In this document: positions 32,514 to 42,360 of the stretch, in pieces
Layout: every line of letters starts with the position of its first letter
Position numbering within the stretch: position 1 is the first letter of the stretch
Source of the DNA: Gymnopilus junonius
Lineage: Eukaryota; Basidiomycota; Agaricomycetes; Agaricales; Galerinaceae
NCBI GenBank assembly: GCA_015501075.1
Contig: JADNYJ010000253.1
Location: 1-49,968 of the forward strand
Length of the DNA stretch: 49,968 nucleotides
Reading direction: 5' to 3'
Position numbers and translations under genes: made by a program
Notes under the pieces: generated by a model
The model's input: only the letters and a program-made list of their open reading frames with translations
What the model was told of the DNA's origin: nothing
Databases searched by the model: none

Positions 32514-33041
32514 ATGTCTGAATCTCCGTATTCGTATTCGTCGAAAAAGGAGCCACTGTTGTGAGTTTTACTATTCGTTGCGTCTACATCCTAAGTATGT
32601 ATATACATGTCCGTTAGTTTACCTGACCCAGAGATCGAAGAACTCAATCTCCGGCTCCAAGGTCAAATGCTTCGAAATGCGCAGTTGGAGCAACGTCTGC
32701 GTGTAGCTGTCAGTGAACTTGAGAAATTGGAGACAGACTATGCGGAATGCGAAGCTGAGCGAAACAATCTCAAAATTGCAAGCGACTCCTACAAGGATAA
32801 ATCCAAAAAATACAAGATCGCGTATAAAAAATCCAAAGAAGCGATGGAGGAGCTCGAAGTCTATAAGGAACAGTACGAAAAATACAAGGCTCGGTGCGAA
32901 GAATATGAGAAGGAGATCGAGGAGTTGAAGGAGTATGCGGTCGCGCTCTCTGACCGCGTGCCTGCGACGAAGACTATCGTCCTTAGAATTCCACCAAAGC
33001 CAAATGGGTCTGAAAGCTCTTTCAAGGCGAAGGCGGGGTGA
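32514..33041 (+). CDS. Small coiled-coil protein
   Basis: Two exons, 32514-32560 and 32618-33041, 156 residues; the 57-bp intron is GT-AG and phase-consistent. The first exon gives a Ser/Tyr-rich start (MSESPYSYSSKKEPL). From LPDPEIEELNLRLQGQ onward about 90 residues form a highly charged heptad coiled coil (LEQRLRVAVSELEKLETDY, KYKIAYKKSKEAMEELEVYK, RCEEYEKEIEELKEYA). The tail is VLRIPPKPNGSESS. No membrane segment. A structural or dimerisation role is all that can be inferred; coiled coils give no reliable family assignment. Confidence 0.75.
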
Positions 33042-33654
33042 TAGACCCATTTATATTGCAGTATCAAAATAGTTGTAGCCTGGGTTCCGATATAGTGTAC
33101 CTCCACATGATATTAGCTATTTGACACTTCGGCTACTTGAATTTTAGCTTCAAGTGTGAAGTTGGCCATTGCCAACTGAGAATCTAGTTAATGTTATCGT
33201 ATCTATTACAGCAGATTCTTCCTCCACACAGGTACCAAATCTTTTTCTGGATTTGCTTATTTTGATATGATATTAATCAGTATGTACAGTGCCATTCCGT
33301 GCCACCGTTTCCGTCGCCGTGTGTGGCCGCGCTTCACTTCACTAAACTCAATATTTCACCACAAGTCTTAATCCTATGCATCACTGTTTCTCTTCGACAG
33401 TGACTACTCTGAGCATCGGAAACGAGTCCTGCCTGTGTCGTTCCAGTCATGAGCAATGCGCCGACTTCGCAATTCATAATATCTGGTATACGCACATATG
33501 CTTGAGGTCTCCTGGTGCAAAGCTCCTTCTTGAATCCGCATTAGTACTCCAGATTTCAATCAAGCCACCTAGACGGCGCTGATTCACGCTGGTAGTTCTC
33601 CAATTCTTCGCTGCCGAATTGATTGAGATCACGGAGTCATTTTCTAAGCGAGGA

Positions 33655-33663
33655 TATATATAA
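33655..33663 (+). promoter_or_regulatory. TATA box of the dehydrogenase gene
   Basis: TATATATAA about 190 bp before the ATG at 33847. Confidence 0.5.
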
Positions 33664-33846
33664 GACCTTCGATAAGCTGGAGGCCCGACAATTCTCCTCC
33701 ACCTTTGAATTCGCAATCTCCTGCGGCTTTATCTCAGCTGTGCTTGAAATCACGACAATCTCACCGACAGGTGCGTCCTCTTTTTTTTTTCAGATATTTC
33801 AAGTGCTGAACTCCAGTAGGAACATAACTTACACCAAACAACTTCG

Positions 33847-34703
33847 ATGGCATCCCGAAAAATTGTTCTCGTTACTGGCGGCAACCACGGTATCGGTTAT
33901 GAGACTGTGAAGGCATTTCTGGAGTCCGACAAGTCCTATCATGTTCTTCTCGGAAGTCGCTCTCTGGAGAAAGGAAAGGTTGCAATTGAGAATCTCCACA
34001 AGGAATGTCCGGAATCGACCAACACCGTTGAAGCCGTCCAGATCGACCTCACTAGTGATGAGTCGATTGAGAAGGCCTTTGAACAAGTCAAGACCAATCA
34101 GGGACATATAGATGCCCTTATTAACAATGCTGGTACGCTGATTTACTTGTGTTTTTCTGGGATTTTTTATATGAACAAACACGATATTCCATAGGGGTCG
34201 CCCTTGACGCCGAATGTGCTGCGGGCAGAGTTTCCCTTCGTGACTCTTTTACCAAAGTCTACGATGTGAACGTTGCGGGTACTCAGGTCCTGACTTGGAC
34301 ATTTATTCCTCTTCTCCTAAAATCCTCCGACCCTCGCCTGATTTTCGTCGCCGGCCTCTCCCAGATCAACCAAGCAAGCGAATCCTACTTTCCAACGCCG
34401 CCTCAGCCAGCTGGGTGGCCCAAGAACATCGAATTTGAAACTATCGGATATCGCTGCAGCAAGACGGCGCTCAACATGTTAATGTTAGATTGGAGCCACA
34501 AGTTGAAGGCAGATGGGGTGAAAGTTTGGGGCGTCGGACCTGGCTTTCTGCTTACGGGTCTGGGTAATTTGCAGGAGAAGGTGAAGGAGATGGGAGCTAA
34601 GCATCCGAGCATTGGTGGGAGGTTGATGAGGAGTGTTGTCGAGGGCGAAAGAGATGCTGACGTTGGGAAACTTATCAACAAGGATGGCCTTTCGCGATTT
34701 TGA
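33847..34703 (+). CDS. Short-chain dehydrogenase/reductase (carbonyl-reductase-like)
   Basis: Two exons, 33847-34132 and 34195-34703, 264 residues. Classical SDR order: cofactor motif TGGNHGIG at about residue 10, GSRSLEKG after the second strand (the Arg favours NADP(H)), IDLTSDESI, NNAG interrupted by the intron, the catalytic serine region near FVAGLSQ, and the active-site YRCSK. GPGFLLTGLG follows as in carbonyl-reductase-like members. It should reduce a carbonyl or oxidise an alcohol using a nicotinamide cofactor in the cytosol; the substrate cannot be read from sequence. Neighbours give no pathway context: the next gene is a convergent F-box gene. Confidence 0.9.
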
Positions 34704-34863
34704 ACAGGAAAGTTAGCTAATCTTTTATCATATTTCATACATGGCACGATCCTAGTTGTCGTTTTCCTGCCTAGCATGCTTTGTATAAACCTACTACAAT
34801 ATAACGTCGGATTGTCTATATCCATATCCATACAGTAAATTCGATTGGATGACGTTGGAGCCC

Positions 34864-36434
34864 TCATCCTTCTTTCTCGATCTTTTCTAAGGACAATTTC
34901 CAGAGGTCGTCCACCTTTCCGTCAATATCGACGTCGAACTTGAATCTTACCTGATTGGAAAACTCCGAAAGTTGGGAAATGACATCTTTGCTGATGTACG
35001 GAATGGGATCTTGAGCTTGAAGACTGCAACATATAGTAATTTCTTCTAGTGGCCGTCGGCGTGTGCGATCGTCTGCGGAAAAAGGAGCGAAAAACCGTGG
35101 AATAGCTTCCCATGGGAATGCATCATCTCCCATCCAACCAAAGGCTCGAAGCGAGGGAAGTAATGGTCGTGTAAGTTGCGGCAGCAGACCGTCGTTAGCT
35201 GGGAGATGGTTGGCGAGAGCTTGGTAGAATGGAGTTAGTACATCCGCGTCTGTCGAACCAAGCAGGATGTCGAGTTCCTCGAGATATGGTGTCAACCGTA
35301 TCATGCGGAGAAAGTCTTCGCTCGTGAAGGTTACCTCATCAACATTCAAGCTTCTCAGTCGACTCGAAGATCGTGTGAGAAATGATGCAAATTCCTGACC
35401 CTGCAGGTGGAGATCGATTCCTCGAATAGAAAGTTCTCCCAAAGCTGGGAAAGTGACATTGCTAAAGAACAGACCTAAAGAGTCGTTGGCAGCTTCAATG
35501 TCCAGTGAATGAAGCAGGGGATGTGTGACAGCACTGTCCGTTTCGGACACTGGTATCGCGCTTCGAGACGATGAAAGCGCAAAGCTGCAAGACTGCAAGG
35601 CGGGACCCATGCGCAGGATTTGAAGAATCTGATCAATTGCTGAAGGTAACAAGGTCAAGTGAGTGACCCGATCCCAGTTTAAACTGTGAGGGTTGAGCAT
35701 AGGACCGTAAATTTTGACACTTTTAGGGGATACGCGGGATAACGAGGGAATTGTGAGGTCTGGATCGTTAGCGGAGCTGTCAGTCGAAGCCATCGAGAGA
35801 GTGTGGAGGGTAGGAGAGTCGCAGGTAGTGTCGTTAAAATGGGCAAGGAGAAAAGACGGCATATGTAGATCTAAAGAATGCCAATGGTCGCAGTGCTGAT
35901 TGATAATGTCGACTAAGTGGTATACTTGCTGAATATTTCGTCTCCTCCTTTCAGGGAATAAGTACCAAGGTCGATCGATAGAGATGTTTTCTTCGATCGA
36001 ATGAGCCAATCCCTGACGAGCTGTAGACGAGTTTCCGAACAAATGGCTCTTGATGTGTAACTGCGAAACCGCAAGAACATCCAAACGCTAGGGGTGGTCC
36101 AGGCGATTTGACGCCAATTTTGACACACTGCGCCGAGAATAAGCGGAGACTCCGTCCGAGAGATATTGGACGCGTAAAGGGTGAAAATGGTAGACGCGAT
36201 CTCAACCGGCAATCTATCAACGATCGACGGATGTGCTTGATTGAGTTGAGTGCGAAGGTCATCGCGTTGGTCGAATAACTCTTGGAGAGCAGCTTGAGCT
36301 CGTGTGATTTCCACATTCAGATAATCGAGCTTGGCACAGACGTCGCACCAATGAGATTTGGATACACCACAAAGTTCCCGGGGCTGAAGATGATGTGGGC
36401 GATCTATATGGCCGCAACGGGAGCAGGAATGCAT
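34864..36434 (-). pseudogene. F-box/LRR gene with one frameshift
   Basis: The N-terminal half starts at the ATG 36434 and holds two cysteine pairs (CSRCGH; WCDVCAKLDYLN), a coiled coil (VEITRAQAALQELFDQRDD), the F-box (SIVDRLPVEIASTIFTLYAS, LGAVCQNWRQIAWTTPSVW) and RLQLVRDWLIRS. It runs into a stop at 35913. The LRR half continues in another frame from about 35930 (QVYHLVDIINQHCDHWHSL) through LNWDRVTHLTLLPS, SLRAFGWMGDDAFPWEAIP and YISKDVISQL to 34864. A 37-nt GT-AG interval near the break is too short and in the wrong phase to be an intron. One indel in otherwise intact sequence suggests a very young pseudogene or a sequencing error. Confidence 0.8.
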
Positions 36435-37062
36435 GGTCAAGCTATGTACGGAAAGATGAGTATCAGTTTCGTCACGTTGCAATTTTAAAAGGTGAACTAA
36501 CTTGAGTACGTTGGGTCGACACGACTCTGGAAACTGAATTGAGGAATCAAAGTCTTAGTTGCTGCCGAGTGCTAGACTACAAGTAGCAGAAGGAAGGGTA
36601 CGGATAGGGAGAAGAAGGAACAGCGGAGCGATGGTTACGAATCAAGGGCACATCAAAATTATTTTGAGCGTGCCGTAGAGTGGATATCTTATCTGAGTTC
36701 GTGGGAAATTTAGATATCGGAAGTTCGGAAGAATTTCTTCCGACTCTTCCTTTTTCTTGTGTTATCGCTGTCGAGTAGTTCCTTGTCCATTTCGCCGTCT
36801 CCATACACTGTCAGCTCGTCGTATTTTCGATTCACTGCATTCTTTCAGCCCCTCATTCTTCTTAACCTTCCGTCTCCAATCCGCTTTGCTGAAACGCTAT
36901 GCATGGTCGATCCGTGTTCATCCTCATCGGACAGCCAACTGGCTAATCTTACATGTAGCAAGGTGATTTCAATTTTTATAAGCTTATCCAATACTCTTTT
37001 TTTACGTTTATCACAGCTTTCTAGGTCTTATTTTCTAGTAGTCGCGTCGCACATCTTCGACC
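36435..37062. other. Intergenic between divergent genes
   Basis: No supported gene. Probably holds the upstream regions of the minus-strand F-box gene and the plus-strand gene at 37063. Confidence 0.4.
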
Positions 37063-37596
37063 ATGGACGCTGTGTCGATGTCTAGATACACCTATCCTTC
37101 CGAACTTCAGAACAAAGATTTATTATCTGTGCTACGAGGTACGACTCATTCTAGCTGTCTGCAGTGACGTTAACCCCCACCCTATCGTTATTTCAGAGCC
37201 GAGTTTTACACCGCCGCCATTTTCTAGTTTCCCCCTGCGTCACCTCTCCAATCCATTGCACTATTACAAACTCGCCGTATGCGACATACTTCCTTCTCTA
37301 CTCCTCTATACGTATTCCATCCGTCATTTCTAGATTTTGCGACTTTTCTTTGACTTCACTGGACTGGGTTAGTACGTGTCGAGAATGAAGGATTCAGGTG
37401 GATAGAGGACATGATGGTCAGATCATCAACTTGACTTTTATTAGGTATGCCTGTCATCATTTTCTTTTCCTTGTTAAGGCCTGGAACTAAACACGTCATG
37501 CGGCACGCAGGATCGCATGCTGCATTTCCAGTCATCCCATTTTCGGCATACATAATGAAAGGTCGTTTTACGTCTGCTTTAGCGACGAGTGCATGA
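37063..37596 (+). CDS. Hypothetical small protein, four exons
   Basis: Assembled from splice sites: exons 37063-37138, 37197-37276, 37334-37367 and 37445-37596, with introns of 58, 57 and 77 bp, all GT-AG and in phase; 113 residues. Start MDAVSMSRYTYPSELQNK, then EPSFTPPPFSSFPLRHLSN, PLHYYKLAILRLFFDFTGL, PVIIFFSLLRPGTKH. The last hydrophobic stretches could be one or two membrane segments. There is no recognised domain; support rests on three typical introns keeping one open frame. Reading through the third intron instead would give a shorter C-terminus. Confidence 0.5.
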
Positions 37597-38430
37597 GCTC
37601 AAGTTCCCCAAGAGGGTCGTGCGCGCCACGTCAGACCCAAAAATGGACCATTTGTACTATTAAACTGGCAGAACCATCCACGCCTCAAGAGAATTTCATC
37701 TGTATCTCGCCCTCTCGAGAACGCCGCCTTACTACTGCGTAGCGACTCTTGAATACCATCGTCAGTCATTATATTATTAAAAACTACTCCATTCTTGCGC
37801 CGTCAGCCTGTATGACACAAACACTATACTCTCTGATGACCTTAGAGATTTTATCACGCCCATGATTACGAAAGCACGGGTCAGCAACTGGGAAGTTTTG
37901 TCCATTGGATTCCATGTCCAACTGCGTCCTTCTTACACGCGTCCTCTTGCCAAGTAACTTTTCGGCTGAGAGATGGACCTGATTGTCAAGTCATTTGATA
38001 AACTATATGAAGAATACTGCGCCCAAGTTGCGAAAGACATGGGAAAGCATACGATAAGGAAGCCGAAGTAAGGATTTCCTTGATTTCTATAATCCCGGGT
38101 GATTATTGCGTTAATATCAAAGATTTTTATAGCCTTACGCGTTCAATGCACTGACAGAATGTTGACAATGAGTTTTCAACGTCGCCAAGTTTCATCTTTA
38201 CTAAACTGTTTCTCAAAAGTAGATGCGCTTGCTCTGAGTTTCCTCGCTAATATATTTGTCCTCTATTCAAGACCAGGCTCAACTGTTACCCACATCGGTT
38301 CAAGGGTGAGAAGGTATTTTCTTTTTGGAACTGGTTCACAAGGATAAGGATAGTATGAGCGCTGTGTTCGACAGGGTATGTGAAAGTTTCAATATCTCTC
38401 CGTACATATATTTAGACTCAACGCAGAGAC
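37597..38430. other. Intergenic, no gene supported
   Basis: No coding exon recognised on either strand. Confidence 0.4.
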
Positions 38431-38438
38431 TATAAATG
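38431..38438 (+). promoter_or_regulatory. TATA box of small secreted protein gene
   Basis: TATAAATG 69 bp before the ATG at 38500. Confidence 0.55.
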
Positions 38439-38499
38439 CGAGCTATGAAACACCTAACCACTCCAGTTGACGTTGGACGTTAATAATCAAGCTTCGACT

Positions 38500-38823
38500 A
38501 TGAGACTTGGGGTTATCCTTGCGTCTGTCATCACAATAGCTCTTTCTACTTTGGCGCTTGCCAATCCAGCTCCTGAAGCTAAACTGGGAGACCGTAAGTT
38601 CTCATCTATGCACCAAAATGCCTGTTCACTTTAACCAAAATCTTGTGCAGATGACTGGGTTCCTAGCTGTGAGTCTCTTCTTTACAACTGTCTAACTTTC
38701 GGTGATACGTACTTCGCTTATTACGTAGGCCCTCCTCCATCAGTTCCTTGCAGCTCTAATGTTGGCGTGTTTTGTGCCTTTACACCTTGCCCAGGAGACC
38801 CAAGTTCTTTCTGCTGTCCTTAG
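38500..38823 (+). CDS. Small secreted cysteine-rich protein with an 18-nt exon
   Basis: Three exons, 38500-38593, 38651-38668 (18 nt) and 38729-38823; introns of 57 and 60 bp with strong GTAAGT and GTGAGT donors; 68 residues. Signal peptide MRLGVILASVITIALSTLALA, likely cleaved before NPAPEAKLGD. The mature part is about 45 residues with six cysteines (PSCPPPSVPCSS, VFCAFTPCPGD, SSFCCP), enough for three disulphides. Too short and too finely spliced for simple open-frame scans. It fits the small-secreted-protein (effector-like) class of basidiomycetes; no homologous domain is recognised, and a role in host or microbe interaction is only an inference from class. Confidence 0.8.
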
Positions 38824-39215
38824 TTAATTAAGAACAAGTAACTTTGCGTTTCTTGAGCCTGACCGATCTGTATCTTGATATGCTTCTCTAGGATCTTACA
38901 CTAAGGCGGGCATACACTACAAATGGATCTAAAGCGGAATTCACTTTAAGAAGGTCACAAAGGCATAGCCTGGTCATCTTGTGTGCGTAGTTCAATACGA
39001 AGAAAATTTCCCCCACCGCCCATGCATAAGTGCGTCTAGATTTGAGAAAGACCTTCACCCTCTCTCTCATTGTCAGAGTAACGAACTTTTCGGCATAAGA
39101 AGTAATTCAGTAAATATCCCGAGATGCAGTCCGACCAGAATCCGACGCCATGAGGCCGACACGTTTCCCAATACGCCTTTTTGGTCAGCCGTTGTAGTCC
39201 ATTGTTCTATGTGAC

Positions 39216-39224
39216 TATATAAAT
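39216..39224 (+). promoter_or_regulatory. TATA box of mini zinc-finger locus
   Basis: TATATAAAT 68 bp before the ATG at 39292. Confidence 0.55.
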
Positions 39225-39291
39225 CTACTTCCTAATCGTCTTATCTACCTACAACTCTTCAGACTTCGACCCTCTCCAACATACCGTTTCA

Positions 39292-39615
39292 ATGAACCAG
39301 TTCGTCTTGACCTTATCTCTTTGTTCTCACCGCGCTGACTACAAACACTTTACTACCTGTCAGGAATATCTGCACCACTCCTTACGATACCGTAGGGGAG
39401 CATCTGCCACACATGTTTCTGTCGTCCCTCAAAGCACCCAGGCTGATGTTTGCATAATTAACATTTCTTCGGTCCAGCCTGTCAATCCATACAGTTTGTT
39501 TCCATGCGCTTGGGAGAATTGTGCTCTGACAATTCCTCATGGCAACACCAGAATCGAAGAACACTTAAGGTACATGCATGGAGTAGATGTTGGCTCGCCA
39601 ACTGTGTGGTGCTGA
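39292..39615 (+). CDS. Mini C2H2 zinc-finger protein, probably truncated
   Basis: From the ATG at 39292, a 60-bp in-frame intron (39304-39363) is likely, mirroring the early intron of the gene at 45.7 kb. The product then has one finger, FPCAWENCALTI with RIEEHLRYMHGV, and ends soon after at PTVWC. Where the family continues with a second finger (YCxWxxC), another frame reads GAEMDPFGTDWERGL, so the second finger seems lost to an indel near 39612. Fingers two and three of a relative start about 600 bp downstream at 40115; the two may be pieces of one gene. Confidence 0.5.
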   Translation: MNQFVLTLSLCSHRADYKHFTTCQEYLHHSLRYRRGASATHVSVVPQSTQADVCIINISSVQPVNPYSLFPCAWENCALTIPHGNTRIEEHLRYMHGVDVGSPTVWC

Positions 39616-40114
39616 AATGGATCCGTTTGGTACGGATTGGGAAAGGGGTTTGAGGGGGATCTGAGGTTGTAGAGCTACGAGGACTCCGTCACTCGTGTTC
39701 TAGGAATTTGTTCAAGTAGAACGAAATGGGTTGAGTTATGTAATGATGATAAGATTATCTGTAATAAAATGAGACTGAACGTTTACAGTTTCGAGCGTGT
39801 GAGTGGAAATCGGGGGGTGATATTCACTGGAGAATTTTTCTGTCTACTACATTCCTCTTTTTTATACTTGTCTAGCTAGAAATATTCTACCGAAATTTTT
39901 ATCTAGTGACGAAAATTTTAGCTGCTGAGTAGTTGGTGATTAGCAAATAAACTGAGTGGTGATCAAATAAAGGGGCTGAATATGAGATTCTCGTCATGAA
40001 GGGGAGGTAAAGTAAAAGAAAGGGGGCACCATATTTGTACCAATTAGGGAGGATCGGCGGCGTTGAGTCGTTGCTGACGCCAGCGGATAATTAAATCGTC
40101 GAAAATAGAATCGG

Positions 40115-40474
40115 ATGTATAGTTTGTACATCCGATGTTGTCCGTTTATCGTGCTTGGCGTTGGCGCGCGTCTTTTCGGGCGGAACCTGGAACAACTGTC
40201 GGATCGTGCGTATACCGATTTTCCGTGCGTAGTCGGAGCGCACGCTCCACAGTGCCGTTGGGATTCTTACAAGTCGACAATCTTTTCAACGACTCGAAAA
40301 AAGTATATCCTCCAGCACATTCGAAAAATTCATTTGAAGCTCTTCCATGTCATTTGTCCCCTCTGTGAGCATCCGTGCGGTAACGGAGAAGAGGGGCTTA
40401 TTAATCATGTCAACAAGAGGCATCCTGGTACGACATTCATTGGAAGGATAGAAGGCAACTTGGCCAACGCATAA
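40115..40474 (+). CDS. Mini C2H2 zinc-finger protein, C-terminal type
   Basis: 119-codon frame. The first part (to about residue 35) is atypical. Then come FPCVVGAHAPQCRWD with YILQHIRKIHL, a finger with abnormal cysteine spacing, and a classical CPLCEHPCG with LINHVNKRHPG, ending TFIGRIEG. This equals fingers two and three plus the tail of the gene at 23.6 kb (LIDHLKDKH, GWGFIGKLK). The start is uncertain: it may be an independent short gene or the 3' half of the locus at 39292. Confidence 0.5.
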   Translation: MYSLYIRCCPFIVLGVGARLFGRNLEQLSDRAYTDFPCVVGAHAPQCRWDSYKSTIFSTTRKKYILQHIRKIHLKLFHVICPLCEHPCGNGEEGLINHVNKRHPGTTFIGRIEGNLANA

Positions 40475-40710
40475 ATTTAAACGACGAACATTCTATTTAT
40501 TGTACTACGCTATCAACCATACCACTATCCAGGCTTGGTGAAAGTTCGAGTCCCAGAGCAAGTTGCTTCAGATGGTAATTATTGTTCTCTGTTCCAAACG
40601 TTGACCACATACATTTTTGAAGTCGAACTTGACATATTTTTTTTTTCAAATCGCACTTTGATGTATACGCCCCTCAAACTATAAAAACCCCCAGAACAAA
40701 AAAATGGGGC

Positions 40711-41560
40711 CTAAGATATGAGCGACTTCCTAATGTACGTAGTTTCAGCACCACTGGTCGTTCCCGAGGTCGTAGATGCAGATGCAAATGTAGTACCAGT
40801 ACCGCTCCCAGATACCGTGGTGCTTCCTGAAGTACTGCCAGTATGCTCGGAGTAGGATGAGTCGTAGTCGAAAGAACCAAACTGTCAGTCACGCTCCCGG
40901 TAGGACCATCGTGGATACTAGACGGCAACGCGATGCTGCTGCCGCTGAAAGTGCTGGGGTTATGTGAACCAAGGGTGTTGGAAGCGTCTAGGCTGGTTAC
41001 GCTTGTTGGACCTGCCTGACGAGCCTGGATAGCCTGCACCTGGAATGTGTTGAAACTTGGAGCGCGGAGCTGGGCAGTGCTGATGGTGAATATCGATCTA
41101 GATTGGCACTTGCTCGCATCCCCGCAAGAAAAGTAGAGAGGTTCCGTCTCGGCTGGGATGACGTATGATTTGGTGGTTGTGTTCGTAGAAACGGCGACTC
41201 TGCCAAGCAAAGAGCGCATGAGAAAATTGTTGGCTGTGCATTCCGCAACCGATGAGCTCACTTACAATCCGGTATCGAATCCTCCCTCAAGAACGCTGCA
41301 AGGGCTATCGAACAGTGCTTGAGTTACAGTATTATTTCCGGGATGACTGGCAAGTACAGCCTTCAGTGGATGTAAGGCAACCAAAAGAGCCATGTCCGGA
41401 CGCACAAAACGAAGTTTACGGTGCTCCCTGCTGCCACGTCTCCAATAGAAGCTGGACTGCACCCTGGGGTACCCGGCGCTCCAACGTGAACTTCGAAGGT
41501 GACGGCACAAGCAATAGGTAAAACAGCGAAGAACAAGACTTGAATGGTGGACAAGGTCAT
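40711..41560 (-). CDS. Cupredoxin-like secreted Ser/Thr-rich protein
   Basis: Exon 1 starts at 41560 with a signal peptide (IQVLFFAVLPIACA), then FEVHVGAPGTPGCSPASIG and GSTVNF. Its donor is uncertain (41411 or 41402). Exon 2 is 41266-41360 (NNTVTQALFDSPCSV, GGFDTGL) and exon 3 starts at 41199 (TKSYVIPAETEPLYFSCG, ASKCQSRSIFTIS). This is the fold order of fungal extracellular cupredoxin-like, serine-rich proteins, but the usual copper ligands (NHTVTQ His, late His and Met) are replaced, so copper binding is doubtful. The C-terminus is Ser/Thr-rich, first as GSVTDSLVLSTTTHPTPS, then in a shifted frame as TGSTSGSTTVSGSGTGTT to a stop at 40711; an indel or an unseen intron near 40850 must join them. 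Probably extracellular, O-glycosylated. Confidence 0.65.
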
Positions 41561-42360
41561 TTTGCAGATATGAACGTGAGTGTAAGCACCGGAGCAAGAG
41601 GAAGGGGAAGCAAAGCAAGGATCTTTCACACGTACGCTGTACATATGTCAGAATGCCGAGGGCCATCTAACATCGAAACTGACCATCATGAACACTGTCA
41701 ATGTCAAGCATCAGCGACCTAGACCCGTTGAGTGACAGATCCCCTGCATTACAAGGCACAAACGCCCAGGTAAATTGCAGGGTATGTTTTCTTACTTTGC
41801 ATTGAAAATGTTCTCCCACATCGTCGATTGCCCATCTACGATACTACTGATTTAAAATTTACTCGAGTTACATCGTCGAACCTAATCCCGCCCAGGCTTC
41901 TCATCATTTATACCCCAAGTTCGTATTCAGCATCATCTAACCCACGAAATCTAATAACCCTGCTTTGCAACGTTCCTCCGTCCTCGAGGTCGAGAATTGC
42001 GATTAGCGCATGTCCATGACGGATGTAAGTTTTTGCGCTTATAAGCACAAATTATGTAGAAAGGGCAAGGCGACTATTGAAGCGTTTGTTGAATGAACCA
42101 TGAGACAAAGGATTACATCATTGTCATTACTGAGATCCGTCAAGAGCATGATATCATTTTCGCCCAGTAGGCTCATCAACCGACAAGGACAAATTCTTGA
42201 CTTTGCCATGAGGTCGACCGACAATGCCGAGCTGCGAGTAGCGCTACTATTCAAGTTTTTTAACGGCGTACTCAACTGTCACATTGTTGAAGTGATATCC
42301 AGGGCCCAGGTATAAAATTTCACTTCATTTTGGCATATAAATCTCATTACGGGGATTGCA
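41561..42360. other. Intergenic, no gene supported
   Basis: Between two minus-strand genes; only short overlapping open frames. Confidence 0.4.

Noticed and set aside
35905..35945. 37-nt GT-AG interval in the F-box gene near 35.93 kb as an intron
   Set aside because: Too short for introns here and it joins the wrong phase, so it does not repair the frame.
39616..40114. AT-rich stretch with repeated GTGGTGAT/GTTGGTGAT-like words as a transposon
   Set aside because: No terminal repeats or target duplication could be found.
40536..40570. GTTCGAGTCCC, resembling a tRNA box B
   Set aside because: The T-stem bases do not pair and no acceptor or D arm is present.
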